A stretch of DNA of 64,000 nt. Source: Anastrepha obliqua. Its lineage: Eukaryota > Arthropoda > Insecta > Diptera > Tephritidae. Positions within the stretch are counted from its first letter, which is position 1. Each line of letters begins with the position of its first letter. Where the stretch lies: positions 59,862,001 to 59,926,000 of the forward strand of contig NC_072893.1 of NCBI RefSeq assembly GCF_027943255.1. The letters run 5' to 3'. The translations under genes and the position numbers were made by a program. Of the stretch, positions 12,349-25,539 are shown piece after piece. Under the pieces are notes generated by a model. The model was not told the origin of the DNA, made no database searches, and saw nothing but the letters and a program-made list of their open reading frames with translations.

Positions 12349-12887
12349 AGCCGAGTGTAGGTGATGTAAGTGCTGGTTTACCGTCGTACTCAGGTGCCAC
12401 CTCAAATTTATGCCACTAAATTTGAACTTTCCGCCAACTACTGCACACAGCGTGGGGTACATGGGAACTTCTTCTCGTAAATATAAGTGCATATGTAGGC
12501 ATGTGCTGGGCACTGGCGGTACCGGAAGGGGCTTAGTTCAAGTATTGAAAATATCGGCCAATGGTATAAAATTTCATGCCAAATAAGAATTTCCCCAAAA
12601 TATACAAATAACAAATCCGCGTAGAAGTAAGAAAATATTCGAAAATTAAGCAATTATATGTCCATAGCTAAAATCTAGTTTTTTGGAGTAAAATGAATGA
12701 GCCGCCAGTGCTTTAGATGCCAGCGTAACTTTTTGTTATGTAAGTTCAGCCAAAACATGTGAAAAAAAACTGCATAGCTGCACCCAACCCGTGACTATTA
12801 ACTTTATAACCTATGCATATACATATACGCGCATAGATACGTGTTTACTGCAAATGTTTTCCACTCTCTCCAACTTTTTGTCCGCAG

Positions 12888-13182
12888 TCGCCTGGCAAAA
12901 CACGCCAAAAACCATTATGGGCACAGAGGGTCCAAAACCTGTAGCGCTTGTGGCGGACCACTGAGCAGCATGCCAACGCCTAGACACCTGCCGCGCGGTG
13001 ACAACAAACCAGAAGGCGTTAAATTGCGTGTACTAACCAATTTTGTAGTTAGATGCTTTGTTTCGTGTTCCGTCAATCAACAGAAATGTGAAAGCCTAAA
13101 AGTTAGGCCACTATTTCGGCGCCAACATCGCGGTACCTTCAATTTTTTTACGTGGCAACTGGCGACAAATACTATATTATAA
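12888..13182 (+). other. Unassigned GC-richer open segment behind a splice-acceptor-like tract
   Basis: A long C/T tract (12858-12884) ending CCGCAG is followed by a relatively GC-rich open frame. The frame contains CSACGG and RHLPRGDN and stays open for about 98 codons to a TAA at 13180. I do not recognise the protein. The flanks are ordinary AT-rich sequence and no good downstream GT donor was found, so as it stands this would have to be a terminal exon. It could equally be an old repeat. It is on the opposite strand to Dop2R. Confidence 0.25.
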
Positions 13183-13429
13183 TACTATACACATATAAGC
13201 ATACATACTTGTATATGTCGAAATATATGTATATATACCACAGATTAATGAAGTTGATGTTAGGGCAGGACTTCCAACACATCTAAACTCTAAGAGAAGA
13301 ATCAGAACACTGCCCTGCTTAGCATTATCTTATCTGTGGACTAATATCTCCTTTAGAATTTCAAAGAATGCAGAGGGCTTTCCTAATATAATTGATTACA
13401 TTCATTTCACGGTCGGCTTTGATCAGTTG

Positions 13430-13510
13430 TGATGGATTAGACCATAAAAAATCGTTAATCATCTCTCGATAGCGATAGATAACACCTGTTATTGGAAAAC
13501 CCTTTACATA
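13430..13510 (-). mobile_element. Short rosa-type mariner fragment
   Basis: The minus strand encodes YRYREMINDFLW, which corresponds to the (E/V)RYR(E/A)MINDFF(V/L) block between the first and second catalytic Asp in the rosa-type copy at 5667-6446 (there RYRAMINDFFV). Only about 27 codons resemble the family. Confidence 0.5.
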
Positions 13511-13854
13511 TCGTCGTAAAAAGTACAAACTCGCGTATGTGAGGTTTCCCAATTTTTAAGCAAAACTCATTTTGACACAAATTAATTTTTCACGATTTGC
13601 ACTTTAAAGCCGTAGTTCGACCTTTCTCTAAAAATAACTGAGTTTATACAAAGTGGCGCAAGCTTACTACCTATCGGAAGGCATATCATTTTTGCAAATG
13701 ATGTCGTACGTCAGTTTTTAACACTTGTGAACTTTGCAACAAAATACTTTTCTTTTATTTAGCAAAAAAAATATTCAAAACCAGAACTGACTGACTAATT
13801 TTGCTCCACCTTGAATTAAAAAAGAAAATTTTGCAGCATTAAATCTGATGGAGT

Positions 13855-14110
13855 TTTTTTACAAAAAACAAGGTAAACGAAGGCAAATTAAAAAAAAAAA
13901 ATTGAATTAAAAATCATAAAAAAAAAATTTAAATTTAAAGCTTTAAAAATTAAATTAAAAAAAAACATAAAATAATATTACAAAAAAAAACATTAAAAAA
14001 ATGTTTTTTTAATTTAAAATAAAAAAATATTTAAAGTTTTATTAATAAATAAAAATATGTAAAAACTTAAAAAAAAAATGTAAATAAAAAACACGTTAAA
14101 ATATATCTCA
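13855..14110. repeat. Very AT-rich low-complexity tract
   Basis: Dominated by A-runs of 6-10 separated by TTT/TAAAT blocks, with hardly any G or C. The flanks at 13520-13850 and 14110-15990 hold no gene or element that I can identify. Confidence 0.85.
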
Positions 14111-15994
14111 TTTTTGTTTTTGGTACCTAACTTTATGTTGTAAGATCCTTTCCAAATGAGATCTCTGAGGCCTCAAGTGAAGTTTTCAAATGCGGTTGTC
14201 TCCAATGACAATCTGAAGGAACTGCGGACTCCATTGAATTTAGAAGACTTCAATTAAGGAAGATCAACTATCAAAACATTTGACCAAATTTTGAACTTAC
14301 ACAGTGAAATTTATAAGTTTTAAATGGTTTCGCTTTTTTGTCGAACTATAAATAGAACATAATAAATTTCCATTGCATAAATAATTAATGTAATAAGCTA
14401 AAATTGAAAAAAATACGCAAAAATTTAATTAATTAGTTACTAATACGTGATGAGTGATACCTTACCGTGTGAAAGTCAATTGAAAGCATTGCGTGAGGAT
14501 AGCGCTTGAACTAGTACCATCCCTGAATGGCCTAGTGTTAAAAAATTCAATTTACTGTAGGGAAATAATACGCATAGAAATATCCTTTCCCACAGGCATT
14601 TATTCTTATACGCTCTTTGGAACATGAATGAACTCATCCTTTAACTCTGTCATGTGTGCCCTGATATACTCTACTACATACACATGTGTGTATGTGTGTA
14701 TGTACATCAGTATGTTTTAAATGAAAGCCTTTTTGTTTCCATTCTACTGTTTACACTTTATTTTGTTCAAAATTGACTTTACCAGTATTTATTGCCTTAT
14801 TAATACTTCACTTACAGGTGCGGCATTCAAAAAACTTTATCCTTACAGAAATCTTGGCGTATTACTTGGCGCACAGCTGAGGACTTAAATTAAAGTTATG
14901 TTTTGTTCGATGGTAATAGACTACTTGTGCATTAACGTTCAAGTATGTGAGGATAATCACATAATCAAGTTTGAAAATGGCGCTCACATTTAAGTTTGTT
15001 CAAAATTGAATGGATCCACTGAATTAGTAAGGCAGGTAGATATAATAAAACCTAGTGTACGCCGCCAAAGTCTAGTTTAAGTCTGGTTACGAAAGGAGGT
15101 CTTACACAAATGGCAATTTATGATTGTGAACAACCATATGCACGGCAACTATTTGGCTGGTAGTGGTACTGGGGCCTCAACCAAGAAATATACCCTGTAA
15201 AATGTATCTACCCTGTAGAAAAGTAATAGACTGATCAGGCCAGTTCTGGAGACTAGGGGAGACACTTTATTGTTAGCGCCAAGGTCGCGGTGGGCAAGGG
15301 AAGAAGTAAAAAAGGAGAATCTGGAGGCGAAGCTCAGTCAAAGATAAACTTTTGTGGGTATCTCATTACACCTTCTATTACTGAGTTCCCCAGAGCACCA
15401 AAGTTATCTGATGGACGCATTAGTACGATGTACAGAATGCAAAGATGTAACCAATATCAAATACATAATCAGAGCTGAAGTGATCAACTGATTTTTTTGG
15501 CATAATGGCTTAGCAGGTTAAAACAGGGCTCGGAAAAAAACTGAGATTTTGTTGGTCATACATGCAGAAAATCAACGCAACCACAGGTAATGTTACTTAG
15601 TTGCCTTCTGAACAACGACTGATAGGAAAATCCTAAGAAATGAGTGTGTGAAAAGAGCATAACTGTACTGCCAAGTCCCGAATGACATCAAACTGTCAAA
15701 GTCATTGTAACAATTATGCTGCGGATGGTCAAATATTGTGTTCAGTGTAAGAGCATTCAAATAATCTATTACAGTTGCGAGATTAATCAAGTTGGAACAG
15801 TAATTAATAACAATTATTTTCTACTCTAAAATTTTGTGAATGGAGAGTGGTACTATGGGAAGAATTTGTGGATGAAGGTGGCTCTATTAATTTCAATATC
15901 CTGCATCTAGTTACCAGAAATAAGCAGCCCGATGGGATTCTCGTTAGTTGTTCAGTAAAAAATCTTGTCTAGCTGGAAATAAGCGTTCAGTATT

Positions 15995-16105
15995 TAGCGG
16001 CTGCCGAAGACGAATATGTTATTGCACGACTATCATTCGGAAGTGTACACGTTCGAGCCTCAAGTTACGAAACACCAAATGACAGAAACAACTTTTTCTA
16101 ATTGT
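15995..16105 (+). mobile_element. tRNA-derived SINE, diverged head fragment
   Basis: Carries GCACGACTATCATTCGGAAG, a B-box-like ACGTTCGAGCCT and CACCAAATGA, the same landmarks as the head of the adjacent copy at 16114. It lies directly upstream of that copy in the same orientation. Confidence 0.7.
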
Positions 16106-16113
16106 ATGTTCCC

Positions 16114-16410
16114 GAGCGGTCGCCGTAGCCGAATGGGTTGGTGCGTGATTACTATTCGGAATTCACAGAGGAACCTTGGTTTGAATCTCGGTGAAACACC
16201 AAAATTAAGAAAAACATTTTTCTAATAGCGGTCGCCCCTCGGCAGGCAATGGCAAACCTCCGAGTATATTTCTGCCATGAAAAAGCTCCTCATAAAAATA
16301 TCTGCCGTTCGGAGTCGGCTTGAAGTTGTAGGTCCCTCCATTTGTGGAACAACATCAAGACGCACACCACAAATAGGAGGAGGAGCTCGGCCAAACACCC
16401 AAAAAGGGTG
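16114..16410 (+). mobile_element. tRNA-derived SINE, near full-length reference copy
   Basis: About 300 bp. The head resembles a tRNA-Ser/Leu: an A-box TAGCCGAATGGG followed about 40 bases later by B-box-like GGTTTGAATCT. Then come the common body landmarks CTCGGCAGGCAATGGCAAAC, CTCCATTTGTGGAACAACAT and CACAAATAGGAGGAGGAGCT. The 3' end is CACCCAAAAAGGGTG, a short hairpin (CACCC/GGGTG). It has no coding capacity, so retrotransposition would depend on a partner LINE. It is the best copy of a family with eight members in this window. Confidence 0.85.
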
Positions 16411-16424
16411 AAGTTAGGTTAAGT

Positions 16425-18240
16425 GGATGTCATCCGACACACTTTGACCTGTATAGTATCATTGTAATACCACTGGAGCTCATCCTTTACACTACTGAGT
16501 CTTATCTGAACCAACTTGTGGATTTAATGAATTTTGTTATCCGGTAACTATTTGTAGTAAGACCTGTTCAATGCTGTGAAGAAAGGCGAATTAGAGCGTG
16601 GAAAGCCTTTTCCTGTGTATAGCATTGAATGTACACAGGAGGTGCTTCATGGTTTCCTCTTCTTGAATGCCTTTACAACTTCGACAGAAGTCATTATATG
16701 GTACCCCCAGTATATTTGCATGCTTTTCAATTAGATATTGACCGGTTAGTACCCCTATCTATCTCCTAAGATTCAGAGGCGATTTTGTGCGGCCGTGGTT
16801 CCATTCTAGCCTAGCTTGCCTACTTATTTGGCAAAAAGATGATTGCCTATAATGTTTAGTATTGTACCTTTCCTTGCAAGCTCATCTGCTTTGCAAGTGC
16901 CTTCTATTTATGTATATCCCTTTGTTCTGGCATGCAGATCAGGTTAATTTTAAAGTATTGCGATACTTCGTATAAAAATTTGTGACATGGTAGTTAACGT
17001 TTTTCACGAGTGTCTTACTGACTCTAATGATATCAGAGCTGTCTAACTATCCAAGTAGATATATACGTCTCTCGTAGTTAGGCGTCTCTCCATTAAGAAA
17101 AATAAGTCGTATCTTATGGCGATACCTTCTGCCCGAAAGACAATACAGTGATAAGGCAAGCGAAAGGATGCACTGATTCTTAGATCCGTCAGTAAATAGA
17201 CTAACTTCCTATGGATCATCTAACATACCACTGCTCCAGTTCTCTTTTGAGAAACCTCGACAAAACTCAGTCTTGCGTTGGTTTCGTTAATCTGTTTTTT
17301 GATTTCTGACAGAGTAGGTGATTAGCCTGCCGCTACCAGTCCTAAGTAATGGGGATGCCCACATGTCGTTGCTTAGGAACAATGCCTTCTTACAGCTTGG
17401 AGCGGCATCTGTGTCTCATATTTTTCTGGATAAGTAAAGATAAGCTTTTGGGGTTGAGGAATGGAATTGGAGGATTTTTGTTTAGAAACAGGAAAAGTAG
17501 GTTTGAAGGTTTAGAAGGGAATATTGTGGTAAAGAGTTTATTAAAATGAAGCCTTACACTAACAAAAATCGTTAGTAGCTCTCATAATACAAAATTTTTT
17601 TAATATAAATAAGTAGTCGAATGACCTTTGTTAAATGTTTTTAGAAGAGCAAATTCTCTGAGCTTGAATGCTGACTTGGAAGCTACTTGCTTGCCATATA
17701 AGTCAATTGGACATAAGTATAAAATTACTTTTAGTGCTTCTGTGGGAGTGGTACTAGATTTCCACTTATGCATAAGCTTGCTGGTTTTTGAATACGAGCC
17801 AATCTCTTTACAATACTATTTTTATCAAGTGTCGGCCACTATACTAATATTCCGTATAGTACATACAATCGGTCTTACCACTGCTGAGTACAACCAGTGT
17901 ACTATTTTCGGAATTAAACAGAGATAAAAGTTTACACTATGGTTTTCTTGCATAAATGAATGTTTCCTCACTCTATATTCTACATTTAATTTCCCATTTA
18001 GCTTTCTATCTAATATCAAGCCTAGGTAGCGAGGACTTCAGTCCAAGTTCAGTCTTGGTAGCGCTTAAGATTAGCGTTTATGACTTGGTAGCATTTATGA
18101 CGTCATGTGTCGTCGAAAATTGGTCTACCTCAATTAATAAGTTCTGCATAAATTCACAGAGTGTATTGGAAAAATTTCCTTTTACAGCTAAAGCAACATC
18201 ATCGGCATAAGGAAGAACGCATGCTCGCCTCTCTTCAAGT
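16425..18240 (-). mobile_element. LOA-like non-LTR retrotransposon, 3' half, with a nested repeat
   Basis: Minus strand order: reverse transcriptase YADDVALAVKG with the catalytic Asp pair (about 18200), then KTELGL, then VVHWLYSAVVRPI (about 17860), then a gap filled by a dispersed repeat (17255-17502), then RNase H start SLFTDGSK (about 17200). It ends with a C-terminal block GVPYNDFCRSCKGI and EEETMKHLLC (about 16650-16710). This is the domain order of LOA/I-type ORF2 (RT, RNase H, Cys motif). Many stops and frameshifts. The 5' part, including the endonuclease, is absent. Confidence 0.78.
17255..17502. repeat. Dispersed repeat, short version (pairs with 42913-43318)
   Basis: Starts CCTCGACAAAACTCAGTCTT and matches 42913 onward through GGGATGCCCAC and GTCGTTGCTTAGGAACAA. 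It then skips about 170 bp present in the other copy and resumes at GGGTTGAGGAATG. It interrupts the LOA-like element between RT and RNase H. Identity unknown. Confidence 0.75.
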
Positions 18241-18249
18241 CCCTCATCA

Positions 18250-18525
18250 GCCCTTGGTCGGGAAAAACCCGAGACATTCCGGTAACGTAGAACCGGCTGC
18301 AATGAGAATGAAGCATGCATGTGAAGGCGCCCCGCACGACACTAACCACCTTTTCACATGCCCCTCAAAATCCACTCATCTAACACTCCTCTCCCTCTGG
18401 ACCCAACCTTTCGAGACAGCATGTTTCCTGGGTCTACCTTTAGATGAGTTAGACGAAGACGGCCAGTGATATACACTACACAAAGAGAGCTTGTATTATT
18501 GCTACAACAACAACAACAACTCTTA
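18250..18525 (+). mobile_element. Jockey-like non-LTR retrotransposon 3' end
   Basis: The open frame contains APHDTNHLFTCPSKSTHLTL then LSLWTQPFETACFLGLPLDE and a stop. This is the characteristic C-terminus (His/Cys motif, PxHLTxLSLW) of a Jockey-clade ORF2 common in Diptera. The 3' UTR ends in TGCTACAACAACAACAACAA, a simple tail typical of these insertions. A second copy of the same family, inverted, lies at 59745-60145. Confidence 0.78.
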
Positions 18526-19747
18526 ACTCTTCACTTCGACGATGAAATTAATATTATTATACCTGTCTTTATGTAAATGATTCCAAACTGACTGAATCTA
18601 ACTCCAATTTATAGGCAATAGAAAAAGCGTTCACATACTGATCAGACTCGATGCCTTATTTTTGAAATCCGCTTTGCCGGAAGAGAATTCACCTAAGGCA
18701 TGGTAGTACTGAAGACTGTCTTGAGTTTTCTTCTTTTCTTTTCATTTGGAAAACATAATTTTATTCTCGAAACGTCAAACTGTGAAAGAACCTTCTTCTT
18801 ACAATAATCTTACTTTTGAATCGCCTTATCATGCGTGCCGAGGCAATGGAGACATCATATCATGTGGCTCACAAGTATTAATTTCCATGCTTCTGAAATG
18901 GGTCATATATAATATAATATTTACATACATACTTATATAAGTATTATTTAAGTAAAATGGCTGTCTTACGACGCACCTAGGCCAAATAGAACGCCCCTTT
19001 AAGAACAAATTTAACTTTTCTGTTTGAGTTTTCATTTTAATAAATGGCTGATGAAAATATAAAATTTAATTTACTTAGGCCAACGCTATATTCAATGTAC
19101 ATATACTCACACACCTACTCATGTATATACATACACGTAATTATGATAATTAATTTCAAAAAGATCTTAAGTTGTTTATCTTTCAAATAATCTGATTCAG
19201 TTGTATTATATTGACGGTGTTGTTGTTATGAACAAAACAAGGGTTTGTTTGTGTGCAAATAGTTCTTTGTTATTAATTTCGATATTCTTCCACTTTCAAT
19301 GAAAATTCTATGTCTATCCCCTGGGAAGTTGAATTGTTTCACACGCTCAAATGCCTTCTAATGATGGTTCTTCAGTAATGAAGCGAAAACTAATTATGAC
19401 AAAAACAAACAAAAGTGCTTTGCCATGAAGATGGTATTTCTAACGCTAACCCACACACGCGCACAAAAGTATGATGAATTCGATTATTTTGGGCTAATAA
19501 TTATGAACTTTTCGCAACTTTATCAACCCGATTTGGTGAAATGCACCAAAAATTATTGGCAACTTTTTTGCCTGTTGCCTGTGAAATACTCCAACCAGAC
19601 AGTTAAACTTGAAAATATGTAAAAGTTGTAGAACGTATGAGTTAAGTGTACAGGGTATTTGAAGTTCGTGTTTCTTTTGTAGCAGCACGTTTTTACCGAC
19701 TGGTTCAGTTCGTTTGTATAGCAGGCAATCGAGAGTGTAGGATTTTG

Positions 19748-20934
19748 TTGTGTTGGGGAATAAGTTCATAGCGTTTTTAGGTAAGCGGAAAAAGTAAGTA
19801 TTCACTCGATAGAACTCTTTCTGCTCTACAAAACCATGTTAATTGTATTTTTGAGTTATTTAATTTTTTATTAGTCTTGGTTATTAGGTTTAGAAATGGA
19901 ATTCGCAGGAGGCAAAAATCAACATTTAAGACAACCCTGTTCTTTGCTTGTCATCTAGGTCAAAAACCTATCGAAGCAGTCCGGCATATTTCCGACGTGT
20001 ATGAAAGAGGTGTCATGGGCGAGTCTACAGCACAGAGACCATTTGTAAAGTTCAAAAATGGTGACTTTGACATCGATGATACGTCATGCAGCGGAAGGCT
20101 TTCCGAATTCTTTGAAAAACGTCTCAAATGATTTTTGAAAGAGAACGGCCGCCAAACCAGTCGTGAATTGGTGGAAAAAATGAATTGCGATCATTCACCT
20201 TCATTCAATTATACTTACCGAAAATTTGGTAGCCTGGATTGCTGGATGCCTCACGAGCTCAGCGAAAAAACAAAGAAAGTCGCTTTCAAATTGCTTCATA
20301 ATCAACCAAATCGTCACGAGAGATGGGAAATGGTGTCCATACATCAATATGAAACAAAAAAGGAGTGGGTAGCTCCAGAAGATACGCTAAAGCCGAGAGT
20401 GAAACCACATCTTCATTCAAAGAAGATCATGATATGTGTTTGGTGGGACTGAGAGGTGATGGTACACTGAAAAATGCTTGAAAAGAATGCCAAGGTCAAC
20501 AAGGAGCTTTAAATTGCCCGCGGGAATGAGGCTATTGTCAAAAGACCGGATCGACATAGTCAAACCATACTCCTTTATGACAACGCCAGGCTCAATGTTG
20601 CACAAGTCGTCAAAGCCACACTTCAAGAGCTCGAATGGGAGGTCCTTCAGCATTCGCCGCATTCTCCGGACCTGGCAGCGACTGATTACCAACATATGAA
20701 AGTCGTTGCCTTCGATAACAAATAGGAGCTTGAAAACTAGTTCAAAACTTCTTTGACACCAGACCAGGCGATTTTTGACTAAACGGCATCAACAAATTAG
20801 TCGAGAGGTGGGAAGAGGTTGTAAACAGCAACAGCGAAGAAATAATTTATCAATTTATTCATAAATGTAATTATTGTGTTTTGTTTGAATAAAACTCTTC
20901 GGTGAAAATGCTACGAACTTATTCTCCAACCTAA
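19748..20934 (+). mobile_element. mauritiana-type mariner (DD34D), inactivated
   Basis: Inverted ends: GTTGGGGAATAAGTTCATAG at the left and, on the complement of the right end, GGTTGGAGAATAAGTTCGTA. About 1.19 kb, close to the usual 1.3 kb. The transposase reads ACHLGQKPIEAVRHISDVYE, then FVKFKNGDFDIDD and SGRLSEF, a stop, then LKENGRQTSRELVEKMNC. Further on come WMPHELSEK and HSKKIMICVWWD followed by a stop. The catalytic part has LLYDNARLNVAQVV and HSPDLAATD; the two Asp have 34 residues between them, which is DD34D. Multiple stops and a shortened middle make it inactive. Confidence 0.85.
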
Positions 20935-23154
20935 TACTTACGCAATTCCGTAAAGGTGTGGATATTTTCGGTGCTTGTAATATCATGCGATGAAAATAAT
21001 TTTTTTGTGATTATACAGGAAAAATATCATATGAACGTGGAACTAAAGAGGTTTTGTTGTAATAGTGCCCACTTTTTCATTTTGTCATCCATTCATTTTT
21101 TTATAGCAAATCTTTTTTAAAATTCCATATATTATATTTGTTTTAATTTTATCTATGTTGACGACGTTCTTTCAGCCTATTTCGTTTGAAACGGATTGAA
21201 ATCGCTACTTTTACTACTCCAACTGCAGAGAACACGTAATTTTTTTTTTGTTGACTATTGCTCTCAGAGTTACTCTCTCTACTAAGCATCTCTTGAAGAT
21301 CAGAGCAATAGCGAGACCAGCGCAATGTTTTCTTTGATGTTGCTGCTATGAAGTAGTTAATGCAAAGTGGTCTAGGTTTTTCATTTTATTTCGGCTGTTC
21401 TTTGACAGCAACAAAAATTGAAGCTGTAAGCAGAGCAATACCAAAAGAAACTGCGCTCCCGCTTTGCTGCGAAAATAATTACTACATAGCAGCATAGCGA
21501 CAGCATCAAAGTCTTGTTGTGGCTCTTACTGTCGTATTGTTTTCGTATTTTCTACCATAACTGCTATTTCCTTGCTTTTGTGTTACAAAATGACCACAGA
21601 TGTTGTTTAGGTCGTTCAGGGTCAAAGCCTCATAGCTATAAAATTGTTCAAAAGTTCCAATTAGTGTCTGTATTTTTTTTTTTTTAGTTTTTTAAACAAG
21701 TAAAAAACAAAAAATTAACTGCGCTATGGCTGAGCTGTTTGAAATAGCGCAGCTGAAGTCACTGCATAGCTAAACGAAAAATGGATTTGTGCTGCCTAAG
21801 GATTCGGTTGTTGAAACGTGCATCAGATTGCCACGCCAAAATTGCATTATTGCTTCGCTGCACAGCAACCATATATTTTCTAGTGCTGTTGCTGTTACAC
21901 TGCTCTGAATATTATCGATATATGGTTTTAAAAAGACGGTATGACATGGACACAGCAAATGAAATAATAAATTTGATACGAACGAAATTTCGCTATTGAC
22001 GCCTTTCATGATTATCTGAAATAAAGAGCTTTTGTGAGTTATCCGTAAGTAACTGAAACTTTTAAAGTTAAAATTAGGCACGAAATTGTCACTTGTCAAG
22101 TCAGAACCGCACTAATACTTAAATGTTATCAAAATATTCAGCAAAAAAATTGACATCTGAAACATTTGAAATCATCAGTCATTCAATTGAGTGTCTCTAA
22201 TATAGGTATATCTGCACGAAGTTGATATGAATTTCGTACCAACATTTTTTTTAATTTTAGTCCGAGAAAGAAACTCCAACTTGAATTACCCTTTTGGTAA
22301 AAGAGTGTATATTCAAATATAACATTTTCAATTGGCTGTGAGACCGTGGTTGAACGCCCTCTGAGATCAAAAGAACTGTTTACTTTGAGCTTTTTTAAGC
22401 AGCATCCAAAAAAGCCATCCAATGCCGAATGGGTGATGGTGTAGCGAAAAGTTATTCGACGTTATTTACTTAGTAAGTGTGTAATTTTTTAGCAACAACT
22501 TCAACATTAACAAAGTTAACGACAATGGTAGATATAAAAACAAAATGACAAATGGTTACCAAGGCCAGGCAGCGAAGAGGCTGATTTTGAAGTTGGCAAG
22601 GCATTGCTGGTGAAATGTATTTGAGGGGCTCCTTTCATGTTGACGCATTTGAATAATGCTTACCATTTTTGCTGTCCTTTGACGTGACAATTGCAATCCC
22701 GTTATTTCAGATTCGTTGTGACTTTACACGCTGTTGTTGTAGCAACCGAAGAGCTGAAAAGTTAAGTTACACACGCATACCGTTACTTAGCAGTAGCCTC
22801 GTTTTGAAGGGAGTAAAAAGTCGGCTTCAAAGGTAATTTATTTTCCTTTGCCAATTTGATTTCGATTTTGAGGTTAAACAGTTTAAGTAGGATGCAATAG
22901 GCAACAAATTGAATTAATAATTTAATGATTGTAGCAAGCAATTTGGAATCATCTCAGAAATTTAATATAAATTTTGAACTTTTCAATCTGAATCTTTCGA
23001 AAATTTTCGGGTTTCCATAACCTGGCTCATGTAAAATAACAGCAAATTTGATGTGGCATTCGATCGCTTAGATTTTTAATATTCTTTTTTTTTTTGACAG
23101 CTGCTTGCACTTTGTTCTCCAACATTTTTTAAAACAAACAGTGTCATTAGTGTA
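20935..23154. other. Unassigned interval
   Basis: No gene, RNA or classifiable element recognised. Noticeably rich in short CAGC/GCTG words (for example 21720-21780). Open frames are short and not conserved-looking. Confidence 0.4.
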
Positions 23155-23785
23155 AAGGTTAGGTTAGGATTAACCGGTTGCCCACTGTGGGACACACTGA
23201 GGCTCAGAGCCCCCTGTAATGCCGCATGAGGAACTTGTCCTTATCTCTCCTAAAATCAGTGTGTACTTCTAAAAAATTTTGCCTGATTTCTGCACAACTA
23301 AGATCTTCTTCTATTGTCTCTCTAGAATAGTAAACCTACGTCTGGACAGACCAGGACAATGGCACCGGAGGTGAGGGATCCTCCGTTTCGTTTCTTCCTC
23401 TAGACAGTTTCTGTAGAAGACATGTTTTTGCACGCCCAGCCTCTGTGCGTGTCTAGCTATTAGGCAGTGCCCGGTTATTAACAGAAATCAGTGTGCTAAG
23501 ACTGTACTTATTTTGGCTTAGCAAAGATTCGGTGCGTTTAGCATTGAGGGTATGTCACAATTGTCAGGCGATTCTGCAGTTGGTTTCATTACGCCAATTT
23601 TCATTTGCTGCTCTTATAATTTCCTCAAAGATAACTAGCTTACAAATCTGTAAGGGTACGCCTGTATCGATGTCTGTGTACTCATCAGTCAACTTGGTAT
23701 CAAGTCTCGCTTGTTCATCGGCCCTTCAATTACCCTCAATGTCACAATGGCCAGGGATCCACATTACCTTTAGGTGAAATGACTC
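23155..23785 (-). mobile_element. LOA/I-like non-LTR retrotransposon 3' end with RNase H
   Basis: The minus strand begins KVMWIPGHCDIEGN then a stop then RADEQARL, the last RNase H motif (GH-xx-xGNExAD). After frame changes come VITGHCLIARHAQRLGV and RNCLEEETKRRIPHLRCHCP, the C-terminal Cys motif. The 3' UTR ends at a short AACCTAACC run (about 23155-23170). Stops and frameshifts throughout. Same general class as the pieces at 10150-10870 and 16425-18240. Confidence 0.78.
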
Positions 23786-25539
23786 AACCATTGTCATCGC
23801 ATTACACTGTACCTGAAAGACACTACAGTATTGGGGAATCCGAAAAACTAACGAACATCTCCAGATCTCCACTCACTCTGCTCTCGAGCTATCAGGCGTC
23901 TTTGTATACATCGCCCCATACCCACTCTTGTAGGCGGCAATGCAGTCTGAAAAGCTCCGAAATACCATTGTCGTTGATGAGAGAATACTTACCATTTTGT
24001 GTAATTCCAATTTGGTACTATAAATAATATTCTTACACCAGTATGCTGGAATTTTCGACAAAAAAATTACATAATAAACAACAGAGATTGCGAAGGGAAA
24101 GCCCCATACTTACCTACTAAATTGAATCAGATTCTGGAATATATAATATTTGACTACCTTGCATTTGCATCAGAATTGGCTAAAATTCACACAATTTAAT
24201 TTGTTGCTCATGCAAAAGAGCACGGGTGGCTTTTAATGAATTTATATAAAATTAGTAGAAATAGACAGAAATTATAGTTGGGAGTTAATCTTTTAATATA
24301 CTTGTTTCATTAATCCATAATTTTTGATGTGATTCTATCGCCATTTTCTTTAACATCAAAAATGCCTGAATGGAATCGATGAAATCAAAATTGCAAGTAC
24401 TTGGCTGTTACAGTATCGGTACCATAAACGCAGTTCACAGTTTCAGCAGGCTGGCTTGCAATTTCGCCTTCATAAAAAACACCATAAAATGTAACGAGTT
24501 TTCTCTTTGTAGACTTCCATTATTAACACCCTGTAACTCACAACTGAATGGAATAAACAAAATCGGCAAAAGAATTTTTTTAAGTGTGAAATGTCACCTT
24601 GGCGAGCATAAACTTTAAATTTTTTGATCGATACTTAACGAGATATTAATTACTGCAGCCATCTACCGAGGAAAAAAATTAATTTTTTTTAACAGCTTTA
24701 CAACCTGGTGGATCACCTCTCCGATTCGATTAATACAAAACGGGATTTCATATAAGATGACACTCTATCACGTAATTTATTCAATCTACTTTTGTATATG
24801 AAAATTCAAGCTACAAAACTAAAGGAATCGATATTGTTGGTCTTTACATCCACGCTGTTAATTATTTTGCTTCCAAATTAAATGCGGAAATTAGGAGGTG
24901 CTGAACGAACGCTGAAAATTCTATACCAAATAAACAGTTGCCGCTTGTTCTTCTTAATAACTTCATTGATCTGAGAATCAAGAGCCAGCCTTCTAACTTT
25001 ATGGACAATCACTCTCTAGCAGGCAATTTAACAGCAAAGCCACCTGTCAACCGACAAAAACTGCATTTTTCATATACTAAAAATCATTGGTTAGAATAAT
25101 TCTTTACTAGAGTTCAGTAGTTGGGATCCCCGACTTTACTTATACTTTTTTAAGACTGTGGCTGAAAGAGCCATAAGCTTATTTGATACGGTAGAGATTG
25201 AGCTTCTTAATAGATTCATTTTTACAATGATAAGTTATTCATACGTTGACCTAAAATCTGAATCAGAAATGCAAAACAATTTTGCAAATAATTTTCGAAT
25301 AGGAGAAGGTTGACTTTTTTTCTGGTTTCCTGATTTGATAAGACTTTTTCTATGAAATTATTATACATACAATACAAAGAGTGCCAGGCAGCTTGATTTA
25401 CGCTTATTTGAAGTTTCTTTATTTGACAAATGACAAACATTTTTTGTAGAGTAAGACAGAATCAAGAAAAAATGCAAAGAAATTAGTGTGAAGAAAAGCA
25501 AAGCCTAGCCCTGTACCTAATTTCATGTTCCTAAAGATG

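Noticed and set aside
16120..16195. Functional tRNA gene
   Set aside because: A- and B-box-like motifs are present, but the acceptor stem does not pair, and the same sequence with the same downstream body occurs eight times, so it is a SINE head.
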